DNA from: Afipia sp. Root123D2
Lineage (GTDB): Bacteria; Pseudomonadota; Alphaproteobacteria; Rhizobiales; Xanthobacteraceae
Direction of reading: 5' to 3'
DNA length: 64,000 bases
Assembly (NCBI RefSeq): GCF_001425835.1
Contig: NZ_LMDP01000003.1
Location: forward strand, 132,001 to 196,000
Shown here one piece after another: positions 54,669 to 63,960 of the stretch. The notes beneath the pieces are model-generated. The model had not been told where the DNA came from, did no database searches, and saw only the letters and a program-made list of their open reading frames with translations. The translations under genes were made by a program, and so were the position numbers. Position 1 is the first letter of the stretch. Every line of letters begins with the position of its first letter.

Positions 54669-54783
54669 TAGACGGCGACGAGATGATCTCGCGTGACCTC
54701 GTTGAGACGGATTTGCCATTCGCCAGAGCCTGCCACGGACGACGAAGGAGTGCCGTCCGGCGTCACCGGATGCTTCACGACAC

Positions 54784-55716
54784 CTAAGCCGACTTCCGCT
54801 GCGGCTTGGCCGCCGGCTTTTTCGCCGCGGCCTCCTTCGCCGGCTTCTTGCCTGCGATCGGCATCAGCATTTCCTTCTGCCCGGCCGCCGCCTTGCGCGG
54901 CTTTTTTCCTGATTTCTTGGGTGCCTCTGTCGCTGAGGCGCCCTCTCTTCCGATGCTCTTTCGCAGCGCGTCGATCAGGTCCACCACGTTCTCGCCGCGG
55001 GGACGCGCTTTCGCGGTGATGGGTTTGCCGGCGCGCTTCTGATTGATCAGTTCGATGAGGGCGGTTTCGTATTGGTCTTCGAACTTGTCCGGCTCGAAAT
55101 GGCCCGCCTTCTGATTGACGATGTGCTTGGCGAGATCAAGCATGTCCTTGGTGACTTTGACATCCTGAATGTCGTCGAAATACTCATCAGCTGAACGGAC
55201 TTCGTAAGGATAGCGCAGTAGCGTTCCCATCAGGCCCTTGTCCAACGGCTCCAGCGCGATGATGTGCTCGCGATTGGTCAGCACCACACGGCCGATCGCG
55301 ACCTTGTTCATCTCGCGGATGGTTTCCCGAATAACGGCGAAAGCATCGTGCCCGACTTTACCGTCGGGACGCAGATAGTAGGGGCGAATGAGATATCGCG
55401 GATCGATCTCGCTGCGGTCGACGAACTCGTCGATTTCGATCGTTCGCGTTGATTCCAGTGCGACGTTCTCTAGCTCCTCCTTCGTCACCTCGATGAAGGT
55501 GTCCGTGTCGACCTTGTAGCCTTTGACGATGTCCTCGTTGTCGACCTCCTCGCCGGTATCGGCATCCACCTTAGCGTACTTGATCCGATGGCCGGTCTTT
55601 CGATTCAGCTGGTTGAACGAGACCTTTTCGGATTCCGACGTGGCCGGATAGAGCGCAACCGGACAGGTGACGAGGGAAAGACGCAGGAAGCCTTTCCAGT
55701 TGGCGCGGGGGGCCAT
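54784..55716 (-). CDS. ku: Ku protein (non-homologous end joining)
   Basis: 310 residues from ATG 55716 (MAPRANWKGFLRLSLVTCPVALYPATSESEKVSFNQLNRKTGHRIKYAKV). Bacterial Ku forms a ring dimer that binds double-strand ends and recruits the ligase. The Ku core runs to about residue 240 (RAGKPITAKARPRGENVVDLIDALRKSIG). The C-terminal tail is Lys/Ala-rich (KKPAKEAAAKKPAAKPQRK), as in other rhizobial Ku. It is encoded near two stand-alone ligases instead of a full LigD. Confidence 0.95.
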   Translation of the reverse strand: MAPRANWKGFLRLSLVTCPVALYPATSESEKVSFNQLNRKTGHRIKYAKVDADTGEEVDNEDIVKGYKVDTDTFIEVTKEELENVALESTRTIEIDEFVDRSEIDPRYLIRPYYLRPDGKVGHDAFAVIRETIREMNKVAIGRVVLTNREHIIALEPLDKGLMGTLLRYPYEVRSADEYFDDIQDVKVTKDMLDLAKHIVNQKAGHFEPDKFEDQYETALIELINQKRAGKPITAKARPRGENVVDLIDALRKSIGREGASATEAPKKSGKKPRKAAAGQKEMLMPIAGKKPAKEAAAKKPAAKPQRKSA

Positions 55717-55861
55717 CGCGGGGAACTCCATTACTGATGCCGGATTAAAGACGAACGACCGGGCTTGGTTCCGACATCGCGACCCGCCCCACAGCGGGAT
55801 TTTTCTCATCGGCCTGCCTGGCCGGACTCGACATTTGTTCTTGTTATGTTCTAATTCGGGC

Positions 55862-56257
55862 ATGACCGACCGACCCGCGAGCTGGCGCATGCCGACCCCG
55901 AAACAGATGGAAAAATTGGCCGCTGAAGCCGACCGCAGACGAGCGCCGCCCGCTGCGGGTCCAGATGCCCCCCTCCCGGCCGAATATTGGGAATCGGTCC
56001 TGAAAGACGCACGCGCCGGCACGACCGGGGCTCAGATGCGGCAGCGACGTCTTTCCGAGATTCAGCGTCACGTGCTGCGCGTCTCCTGCCGCCGCTGCGA
56101 GCGGACCGTGGAAATCCAGACCGCTGATGCCGTTCGACTGTATGGCGCCAACGCGCTCTGGAAGGACGTCGCGCAGCGGCTGCTCGACAATACCTGCCGG
56201 CAGCGCACCGGCAGGCATGAAGAAGACGGGTGCTGGCCAGCGTTCGAGACGCCGTAG
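55862..56257 (+). CDS. Conserved hypothetical protein with CxxC
   Basis: 131 residues from ATG 55862: TPKQMEKLAAEADRRRAP and LRVSCRRCERTVEIQTADAVRLYGANALWKDVAQRLLDNTCRQRTGRHEEDGCWPAFE. Four cysteines (CRRC, one in NTCRQ, one in DGC) suggest a zinc site. Such proteins are common beside yedK in rhizobia. It overlaps the next gene by about 40 bases. Divergent from ku. Confidence 0.7.
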   Translation: MTDRPASWRMPTPKQMEKLAAEADRRRAPPAAGPDAPLPAEYWESVLKDARAGTTGAQMRQRRLSEIQRHVLRVSCRRCERTVEIQTADAVRLYGANALWKDVAQRLLDNTCRQRTGRHEEDGCWPAFETP

Positions 56258-56753
56258 CCGCTCTGGATTTGCCGATCCGATCTCTTTGCGCCTGGATGTC
56301 TGGATGGCCCCGAAGTATCACCCTACGCCCTTGTCGGGCGGCGATCGCAAGGCTCTGGCGAAAGAGCTCGGCAAGGCACGCGCGATGGCCAGCATGCTGG
56401 CGACCCAATCGGCGGAGATGCGGGCCAAAGGCGGGGCGATGATCCAGCAAGCCGACAGGCTGCTTTGCGAAAGCTGGAACGAGCGGATGTGGAGTGACGG
56501 CGAACCGATCGATCCGTCGCCGACCATCGATCAGGCCGTAAATGGAGGCTTCCCCTGGCTGGAGATCAGGTGCGCGCGCTGCAAGACGCCGAGCGATGTC
56601 GACCTGGCCGCGATGAAGCACCCGCCGACCACCTTCGTGCACGATCTCGCCAGCCGGCTGCGCTGTCGCAAATGTGCCAAGGCCGGCCGGCGTCCATCCG
56701 CGACTCTGCTACAGTTGACCTGGCAGCCGCGCCACCCTCGAGCCGAATCCTGA
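56217..56753 (+). CDS. Conserved hypothetical protein with two CxxC pairs
   Basis: 178 residues from ATG 56217, or 149 from 56304 (MAPKYHPTPLSGGDRKALAKELGKARAMASMLATQ). The C-terminal part WLEIRCARCKTPSDVDLAAMKHPPTTFVHDLASRLRCRKCAKAGRRPSATLLQL holds two CxxC pairs, a probable zinc ribbon. No function known. It stops 3 bases before yedK. Confidence 0.72.
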   Translation: MKKTGAGQRSRRRSRSGFADPISLRLDVWMAPKYHPTPLSGGDRKALAKELGKARAMASMLATQSAEMRAKGGAMIQQADRLLCESWNERMWSDGEPIDPSPTIDQAVNGGFPWLEIRCARCKTPSDVDLAAMKHPPTTFVHDLASRLRCRKCAKAGRRPSATLLQLTWQPRHPRAES

Positions 56754-56756
56754 CCG

Positions 56757-57482
56757 ATGTGCAATCTTTATTCGATCACGACCAATCAAGCCGCGATCAA
56801 CGCGCTGTTCCGCGTTGTCAACCGATACGTTGGAAATCTGGCGCCGATGCCGGGGGATTTTCCCGACTACAAGGCACCGATCGTGCGCAACGGAGTGGAG
56901 GGCCGCGAGCTCGCTACGGCGCGATGGGGAATGCCGTCGTCATCAAAGGCGCTGATGGACGCCACGAAGAAGCGAGCCGAGAAGCTGCAGGCCAAGGGCA
57001 AGGCAGTGGATTTCAAGGAATTGCTGCGAATGGAGCCGGACGGCGGCACGACCAACATCCGCAATGTGAAGAGCAAGCACTGGACGCGATGGCTGGGGAC
57101 TGAAAATCGCTGCGTGGTGCCGTTCAACTCGTTCAGCGAGTTCAACAAGGCCGAGGGCGGTGATATCTGGTTCGCGCTCGATGAGACACGTCCCCTCGCC
57201 TGCTTCGCCGGTATCTGGACCAACTGGACGTCCGTCCGGAAGGTCAAGGAAGGCGAGACGACCAACGACCTCTACGCGTTCCTCACGACGGAGCCCAACG
57301 CCGAGGTCGGCGCCATCCACCCCAAGGCGATGCCGGTGATCCTGACAACGCCAGATGAAGTCGAGACCTGGATGACGGCCCCTGCGGACGAAGTACTGAA
57401 ATTGCAAAGGCCGCTTCCGGACGGAAGCCTCCGGGTCGTCGCTCGCGGCGTCAAGGAAGACCCAATAGGGCCGACGACGTGA
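56757..57482 (+). CDS. yedK: YedK/HMCES-type SRAP protein
   Basis: 241 residues of the SOS-response-associated peptidase family, which covalently caps abasic sites in single-stranded DNA. After Met removal the catalytic Cys2 is N-terminal ([11 protein letters not shown]). Other family points: [26 protein letters not shown], and [11 protein letters not shown] with the active-site histidine. Its stop overlaps the start of the dinB pseudogene (GTGA), so the two were coupled in an SOS-like operon. Confidence 0.93.
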   Translation: MCNLYSITTNQAAINALFRVVNRYVGNLAPMPGDFPDYKAPIVRNGVEGRELATARWGMPSSSKALMDATKKRAEKLQAKGKAVDFKELLRMEPDGGTTNIRNVKSKHWTRWLGTENRCVVPFNSFSEFNKAEGGDIWFALDETRPLACFAGIWTNWTSVRKVKEGETTNDLYAFLTTEPNAEVGAIHPKAMPVILTTPDEVETWMTAPADEVLKLQRPLPDGSLRVVARGVKEDPIGPTT

Positions 57483-58546
57483 CGGACGAGACCGACTACC
57501 AAACGGGGCCAGCACCGCATCAGCGCAAGATCATTCTGTCGATATAGACATCTTCTACGCATCAGTGGAGCAGCGGGACAATCCGGACTTGCGTGGCAAG
57601 CCAGTCGCTGTGGGCGGGATCGAAAGAGCGCGGTGTCGTAGCTGCAGCGAGCTATGAGGCGCGAAAGTTTGGAGTTAGGTCGGCATTGCCGTCAGTGACA
57701 GCCAAACGGCAATGCAAAGAGCTAATTTTCGTAAAGCCGCCGCGCTTCGAAGTCTACAAGGAGGTCTCTCGACACGTCCGGACAATCTTCGCGGAGCATT
57801 CTGACGTCATTGAGCCCCTGTCGTTAGATGAGGCCTACCTAGATGTCACCGAGAACATCCAAGGCCTCCCAATCGCGACAGAGATCGCGACCTTGATTAG
57901 AGTCAAGATCCTGAGCGAGACAGGCCTGACCGCGTCTGCCGGCATCTCTTACAATAAGTTCCTGGCAAAACTTGCGTCCGACCAACGGAAGCCCAACGGA
58001 CAGTTCGTGATCACGCCAAAGATGAGGCCGAGCTTCGTTCAGGATCTCCCAGTCGGCAAATTCCATTGAATCGGACCGGCGACCAGTGCGAAGATGCATG
58101 GCCTTGGCATCTTCACCGGCATGAATATGCGCAATCAGTCGCTCGAGTTCATGAACGCCAATTTTGGGAAAGCTGGGGCGTATTATTACTGGATCTCGCG
58201 GGGGATTGACGAGCGTCCTGTCCGTGCCAACCGAATCCGAAGGTCCGTCGGCGCCGAAAGCACGTTTCGCGGGACTTGGCAGACCACGAAGCGCTGACCA
58301 TCGAACTGCGCCCACTGGTCGACAAGGTCCGGCAACACTGCGAGGCGACGGGCGCGCGAGGCCAAACGGCGATCCTTTTCAGATTTCGAGCTGATCACTC
58401 GCAGCACGTCCGTACGCATGAACGACACCGCGGACGATCTCTCTAGCCTGGCTCTTGAACTATTAGCGCAACTTATGCCGCCAAAGAGGCCGATCCGGTT
58501 AATCGGTATCTCTGTTTCGGGGGTTTGTTGGGTCAGGGCTCGATGA
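57479..58546 (+). pseudogene. dinB: DNA polymerase IV (dinB), multiply broken
   Basis: Y-family polymerase remnant. Readable pieces in order: RKII near 57527; [73 protein letters not shown] (catalytic SLDEAY); [93 protein letters not shown]. At least four frame changes (near 57533, 57619, 58260 and 58370) and a nonsense codon TGA at about 58067 (KFH*IGP, where Gly is expected) rule out function. It overlaps yedK by 4 bases at the start. Confidence 0.92.
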
Positions 58547-58750
58547 TGATCAATTGCCACTCATGCTGGCTTGATTTGGCGGGTCCAACCGCATCTCGTT
58601 GCTGCTTGCAATAGGTGCCATCCACTCCCCCAATTTACACAGAGCATGCTTGGGAAAACGCGCAAAATATCGCTTTGCAGTCGATAACTCTGACCCAAAG
58701 CATATACTGCGCTATCATATACGAATCACCGCATTTGTACTGTTTCAAGG
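58547..58750. other. Gap before the defence pair; promoter not resolved
   Basis: 204 bases between the dead dinB and the helicase-kinase gene. An AT-richer part near 58690-58750 (with CATATACT and TATCATATAC) is the likely promoter region, but no clear -35/-10 pair with normal spacing could be fixed. Confidence 0.35.
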
Positions 58751-61700
58751 ATGGATTACGGCGCTATGGCGCGAGCTACCATGCAAGGCAAAGCGACGCT
58801 CGACGCACGATTCAAGTTTGCTGATACCGCGTTTTCGAGCGGCACCGAAGGTTGGAATTCTCAACTTCGTTTTGCCACCGGCATCGCCGACGGCGAGGAC
58901 TATCTTCTTCGTCTGTTCAAGAAGACCGGAACCCCGCTGGACGAGGACCTGAAGCGGCTCATCACGCACGGCCTCAGGCGTGTCCGGCGTGTTCTGTCGT
59001 CACGCCGTGCGCGCCAGTTATTGGTCGAGGTTCTTGAGATCGTCGAGGACCAGGAAGAGATCGGTATCTTAATGGTTGATCCTGGCAGTCCGATCTGCGG
59101 GTCATTGCACAGGGTTCGAGCGCGAGAAGGCCGGCTGCTTACGACGACCGGCCGCAAGATGTTTTGGCGCAATATCTTGCGCGTAGCTGAAGGACTTGCA
59201 CTTTGTCATGATGCGGGCATCGTGCACGGCGCTGTCAGCGAACATACGATCTTTTCGCATAGCGATGAAAAAGAGGATTTCCGACTCGGCGGCTACGAAG
59301 CGTGCGTACACATTGCCGACGGCGATGTGGGCGGCGCGGGACATCTGCTGCGGCCCTCCGGCACCGTCTCGTTTCGCCGGGACTGGAGTGATCTTGGGCA
59401 GGCAGCGTCGCGGATCCTCGGCCTGACCGAGGACGGCGGCGGTCCTTCCCTGCTGTCGATCGAGCGACGCATGCTTAATCGTCTTGCCGATCCGCCACGC
59501 TACCAGCTTTTCGACGGAAGTATCGTGCTAAACGAGATCGCCGAGGTCGTGGCCGATCTTGACCGGTCGGGGTCAAGCGGCGAAGGCGAGCTAATTCTCT
59601 ACCCTTCCACCCAGGTTACCCAAAGCGACCTTGCATCGCTTACATCGGGCACCATCCCGGCTGACGATAGGGATGCGGTCCTCCGTTTTGTCGAAGAGGA
59701 TCTCAGCGGACCAACGGTACGCACTGTTGTCGTAGATGAGGCCTTCGTGCGTATCGTCACCGACCTTGCCGCGTATGGCGTGAAAGTCATCGATGACTAT
59801 GTCGGCATGATCGAGAACGCCAACAAGAGGCGGCCTGACGACTACATCTATGATGCCGTCGAGGTTCGCCACCGGATTCATCTTGCGCGAACTCGGAGAA
59901 GCGCCGAAGAGCGAGTACGCAGGCTTGGCCCTGGCGCCAAACCGTGGATTGACGCGAGTGTCACAACAGGAGTGAGCCGATCAGTCGAAGAGATTCCCAC
60001 TTGGTACGCCCTCATTCTTCTCGAAGCCTTTACTTGGCTGCGGGAGCAATTCCGAATCTATCCCGTCGAAGTGCTTCACCCGCCGTCCGGCGGGGATTCA
60101 GATTTGGCCTGGATCGCCTCCCGCGAAGATCCCGACCGGGACATGCGACGCAAGCTGATGGGACTGCGCCCGGCATACGACGCCTTGGCGCGCGAATTGA
60201 AGTACGACGACGGCAAACCAAATTGGACTCTTTCACGCAGCGACGCGCTCGCCGGCGATCGGGAGCGATTTCCGGAACTCAGTTATGAGGGAACGGGCGG
60301 TGTCGTCGACGGCCGCCTACCGTTCACGTTCGCGACAAGCGAAGCTGTTGTACCGGGGCAGCTTCTTTTTCTTCGTCCTCGAAGAGATGGTGGATTTGAA
60401 CGCGCAATTCGCCGCCGCCTTCAAAATATTGTGGCGGCCCGGACGAATATTGAACTCTTGAGAGCGATTGACGATCCGGCGCAGGTCGCGCTGGACGAAG
60501 TATTACGTGATATTGCGACCCCGAATGCGGTGCCGCCGGACGAGATGGACGGTTCGAAAAAGGTGGCATGGGACGCAATCGTATCAGGCAAGTCCATCAA
60601 TGTCGTTGTTGGCCCTCCTGGCGTCGGCAAGACGTTCCTAATTTCGAATCTTGTCAAAAGCATTCTGGACAAAACACCGGACGCAAGGCTTCTAGTGTCG
60701 GCGCAAAACCACGAGACCTTGATTCAAATGGAGGACGAACTCAAGGCGACACTGGCGAGCGGCACGAAGATCGTCGTTCGTGTCGAGCGGACACGATCGA
60801 CCGATGAAGTCAGCTCCTTGCGTGCGAGCTCCGTTGATCTTCTTAGGTCCGTTTCGACGGTCGACCACGCCGCTGAAAGCATGATGGTCAACCAACGCTA
60901 TCAAATCAAGCAGGCGCTCCGGCCCGTTGATGCGTCGGAAGCGACGGTTGCGGAACGCGTATTTCGCGATACCGACAATCTGCTGCTGCGCTCTTCCGAT
61001 GTCACGCTTGCCACGACATCGTCGCACATCATCGAGGAGATGATTGCCGATGGCGATCAATTCGACTGGGTCATCGTCGAAGAAGCGGCCCGCGCCAACG
61101 GTGCGGAACTGATCGGCGCGCTATTGCTGGGCAACAGAAGAATCATGGTTGGCGATCACAACCAACTCTCTCCATTCGATGCCGCCCAGCGGCAACAATT
61201 CTACGATCCCGAGCGCGCAGTTGATCTGCTGCGGGACGCGAAGGAGCGGCTTGAAACCATCTCCGATCTACCGCCGGAAGTTACTGAGGCGCTTGATACA
61301 GTTAAGTCGAGCGAACATCTGATGAGGGAGGCTCTCGCAACAGCGGCGCGTCTTGAAGAACCGTTTCGATCAATAGCTGAGCGCGAAATTGAGCGCGAAA
61401 AGGACACGGGGCGTCCGAGCACGATCGTCAACACGCTGCTGGAACAGAGCCGCATGCACCCCGCCATCGGCGATCTCGTCTCGAATACTTTTTATGACAG
61501 AAAGCTCGCTCCCTCCGACCGCGTCAAGCGTCGCACGCTAACGGTCACGTCCACGGTCGCGTACCTCACCTCTCCAATCGTTCTTCTCGATTTTCCGCCC
61601 CTCAGCATGTCAAAACGGCGACATTTCGAACACAAAGTGGAGCGATCATTCCGCAACGAGCTTGAGGCGCAGGCCTTGATAGCGGCCTTGAAAGGGTTGC

Positions 61701-62224
61701 GGCCGATAGTTGGCGCGGACGGCCGCCGACCGACCCTCGTGATCATCTCGCCCTACGCGGCGCAGGTGAGATGGTTCAAGCGCTTACTGCGCGGCCAAGT
61801 CAGGAAAGACAAGACCTTGTTCGGCTTCGCGAGCCCGCGCAGTAATGGTGAGTTCGTCTTTACCAGCGATAGCTTCCAAGGTGGCGAAGCCGATGTCGTG
61901 GCCGCCAGCCTTACGCGCAACAATGTCATGGTGGGATCGCGCGCGCTCGGATTCGTCAAAAGCCCACAGCGCATGAATGTGCTGCTCAGCCGCGCCAAGC
62001 AAAAGCTGATTCTTGCCACAAGCCAGCGCTTCATTCGCGAAGTGGTCGAAGGAATCGATCCGGATGCAAAAAAGGACGATCTTGAATTCCTACGAAAGAT
62101 GCTGAAGGAGCTCGCGACCCTCGCCGGGACCGATTACGAGCTCGTCAGGAAGGATGCTCCTAGCATTAAGGTGAAAGGCGCATCCATCGTCGCGATCGAC
62201 GAGAACGGGAGGCTTCCGGCGTGA
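58751..62224 (+). CDS. mkoA: Mokosh type I MkoA-like: pseudokinase-SF1 helicase fusion
   Basis: 1,157 residues. The N-terminal 250 or so residues are protein-kinase-like: LLRLFKK in place of the VAIK strand, then IVHGAVSEHTIF (157-168) where HRDxxxxN is expected and FRLGGYEA in place of DFG. The catalytic Asp and Asn are missing, so this is a pseudokinase. The C-terminal 550 residues are an SF1 (COG1112/Upf1-like) helicase: Walker A GPPGVGKT 621-628, DWVIVEEAARANGAEL from 772 (Walker B), GDHNQLSPF, SRMHPAIGDL, DSFQGGEADVV near 1040, NVLLSRAKQKLILAT near 1076. The start is uncertain (58751, 58766 or 58781). Coupled to the PLD gene by a 4-base overlap. Layout matches type I Mokosh. Confidence 0.85.
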   Translation: MDYGAMARATMQGKATLDARFKFADTAFSSGTEGWNSQLRFATGIADGEDYLLRLFKKTGTPLDEDLKRLITHGLRRVRRVLSSRRARQLLVEVLEIVEDQEEIGILMVDPGSPICGSLHRVRAREGRLLTTTGRKMFWRNILRVAEGLALCHDAGIVHGAVSEHTIFSHSDEKEDFRLGGYEACVHIADGDVGGAGHLLRPSGTVSFRRDWSDLGQAASRILGLTEDGGGPSLLSIERRMLNRLADPPRYQLFDGSIVLNEIAEVVADLDRSGSSGEGELILYPSTQVTQSDLASLTSGTIPADDRDAVLRFVEEDLSGPTVRTVVVDEAFVRIVTDLAAYGVKVIDDYVGMIENANKRRPDDYIYDAVEVRHRIHLARTRRSAEERVRRLGPGAKPWIDASVTTGVSRSVEEIPTWYALILLEAFTWLREQFRIYPVEVLHPPSGGDSDLAWIASREDPDRDMRRKLMGLRPAYDALARELKYDDGKPNWTLSRSDALAGDRERFPELSYEGTGGVVDGRLPFTFATSEAVVPGQLLFLRPRRDGGFERAIRRRLQNIVAARTNIELLRAIDDPAQVALDEVLRDIATPNAVPPDEMDGSKKVAWDAIVSGKSINVVVGPPGVGKTFLISNLVKSILDKTPDARLLVSAQNHETLIQMEDELKATLASGTKIVVRVERTRSTDEVSSLRASSVDLLRSVSTVDHAAESMMVNQRYQIKQALRPVDASEATVAERVFRDTDNLLLRSSDVTLATTSSHIIEEMIADGDQFDWVIVEEAARANGAELIGALLLGNRRIMVGDHNQLSPFDAAQRQQFYDPERAVDLLRDAKERLETISDLPPEVTEALDTVKSSEHLMREALATAARLEEPFRSIAEREIEREKDTGRPSTIVNTLLEQSRMHPAIGDLVSNTFYDRKLAPSDRVKRRTLTVTSTVAYLTSPIVLLDFPPLSMSKRRHFEHKVERSFRNELEAQALIAALKGLRPIVGADGRRPTLVIISPYAAQVRWFKRLLRGQVRKDKTLFGFASPRSNGEFVFTSDSFQGGEADVVAASLTRNNVMVGSRALGFVKSPQRMNVLLSRAKQKLILATSQRFIREVVEGIDPDAKKDDLEFLRKMLKELATLAGTDYELVRKDAPSIKVKGASIVAIDENGRLPA

Positions 62225-63960
62225 AAATCTACCTTCCCGCTTGGCACTATCGCGCGCGCGCCATCGTTCAACGCACATGGGGATGGAGTCCAATCGAAGA
62301 AATGATCCTGCTCGCGCTCGATCGCACCCCAGAAACGATCGAAGAGGTGGCAACGTCGCTCGGGATTCCAAGCCAGGTCGCGGGCTCGACCATCGCGCGG
62401 TTGATGCAGTTCGGCCTGGTCGAGCTTCGCCTGGCTCCTGTCCCTCAATTGGCGACAAGCGGCGTCGGTCAAGACTTCATCCGGTTGGGTGGCGCCTTGC
62501 CGGAGCGAACTGAAGATCGGGAGATTCACATCAGTCTAGTGCTGGAGAAGGTCGGACACTCGGTCTTTCGCAACCGCGACGTCGAGACCGCTCCACTCTA
62601 TCGGATGACCCATACAGATCACAAGGTCAACTTTCCTCCGGGCCCAGATGAGACCGATGACACAATGGCGGTCCGCGTAACGCAGCTCGTCGCCGGCATG
62701 CTCCGTCCCGGCGAATGGCTGCGCGGCGTTCAAACGATCAACTCCGTTCTCGAAAGAAAATATCTCGCGATCGAACTGAACGACGTCAAGAACGGATTGC
62801 TCCCTGAGGGGGCCAGCCAGGACTTGATCGGCGCTCTTCAAGCAACAATCAGGACTGGTATTCTGCCGGAAGCTAGCGATCCGCAGCCAAGCCGGTCAGT
62901 GACCGTCGATACGATGATTGGCACCGATCAATTGATCGTCGGCGGCGAACAGCATCTCGAATGCTTCGAACGCATCGTGGGTCAGGCCGAGGAAGACGTT
63001 TTCGTACTTTCGACTTTTGTGACGCCTCACGGCGAAAAATACACGGAGCAACATGAACGCATTCGAAAAGCTCTTGAACAGGCTGCGCAGCGTGGCGTGC
63101 GCTGCCACTTGTTCTACGGTACTGCGCTAGACACCGACAGAAAGAACGCGATCGCGATGCAGGAGCTCAATATGCGGCTCTCGTCGGTCCGTCGCGCGCG
63201 TGGCTTTGTGTTCACGCAGCGCGATTCTGTTCGAAGCCATGTGAAATGCCTTGCCGCGGATGACGGCCACGGCGGCGCTGTCGTCGTGCTCGGCTCCTCC
63301 AATTGGCTGTCGTCGCCCTTTTCTGCCTTGGAGGTGTCTGTCGAGCTGACAGAGAACCGCGCGGCCGCGGCGGGCCTGGATCTTTTGCGTTCTATCGTGT
63401 CACCTCTTTCAAGCGCCAGCCGTTCGATTGAGACGCTCCAATTCATAGCATCGGATTTAAGGCGCTCGCGGAGCGCCTTAACATCTAGCGCCGATGCTGG
63501 AGGGAGTATTCCAGTTCGGATGAGCATTCTCCAGGCTGACGATCATGAGCGATTGATTCGGAGGGTTGCTCACGAAGCCGAAGAGCGATTTGTCTGCTGT
63601 ACCAACAAGGTCGGAGCTCCCATGGTGCCGGCGATCTTTAACCCCGCCGAAATCGCAGGACGCCGACTCGACGACGTCCGTGTTTACTACTCGCGCCAGA
63701 CCGGGCCGATCAAACGGCGGCACGTCAAGGCCCACCGCGAACGGCTACATGGTGTAGTCGATCTGATCGCCGTGGAGGATCCGCAAGTCCATGCAAAGTT
63801 TCTTTTGTGGGACAGAGATCACGTCGTGGTGAGCACGATGAATTGGGGCTCTCAGTCGGGTTCACCGGATAATCCTCTCGACGAGATCGGCCTCCATTTG
63901 GAAGGGCCTGGCATAGCCGAGTTCCTCCTAATGAAGTTCGAGAGTCAACTCGACGATTAG
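62221..63960 (+). CDS. mkoB: Mokosh type I MkoB-like: phospholipase D-family nuclease
   Basis: 579 residues. N-terminal winged-helix-like part: PIEEMILLALDRTPETIEEVATSLGIPSQVAGSTIARLMQFGLVELR. The C-terminal two thirds carry two HKD motifs: H340-x-K342-x4-D347 in RSHVKCLAAD with VLGSSNW, and H524-x-K526-x4-D531 in QVHAKFLLWD with STMNW. Both are complete, so the PLD active site should work, most likely as a nuclease in this setting. Start GTG 62221 overlaps the helicase stop (GTGA). PLD nucleases paired with helicases are a theme of anti-phage systems; pairing with a kinase-helicase fusion is specific to Mokosh I as I recall it. No other defence gene follows within the 40 bases left. Confidence 0.86.
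   Translation: MKIYLPAWHYRARAIVQRTWGWSPIEEMILLALDRTPETIEEVATSLGIPSQVAGSTIARLMQFGLVELRLAPVPQLATSGVGQDFIRLGGALPERTEDREIHISLVLEKVGHSVFRNRDVETAPLYRMTHTDHKVNFPPGPDETDDTMAVRVTQLVAGMLRPGEWLRGVQTINSVLERKYLAIELNDVKNGLLPEGASQDLIGALQATIRTGILPEASDPQPSRSVTVDTMIGTDQLIVGGEQHLECFERIVGQAEEDVFVLSTFVTPHGEKYTEQHERIRKALEQAAQRGVRCHLFYGTALDTDRKNAIAMQELNMRLSSVRRARGFVFTQRDSVRSHVKCLAADDGHGGAVVVLGSSNWLSSPFSALEVSVELTENRAAAAGLDLLRSIVSPLSSASRSIETLQFIASDLRRSRSALTSSADAGGSIPVRMSILQADDHERLIRRVAHEAEERFVCCTNKVGAPMVPAIFNPAEIAGRRLDDVRVYYSRQTGPIKRRHVKAHRERLHGVVDLIAVEDPQVHAKFLLWDRDHVVVSTMNWGSQSGSPDNPLDEIGLHLEGPGIAEFLLMKFESQLDD

Noticed and set aside
58751-63960. A wholly new defence system
   Set aside because: The kinase-like/helicase plus PLD layout already has a described counterpart, type I Mokosh, so it is reported as that, with the pseudokinase as the unusual part.
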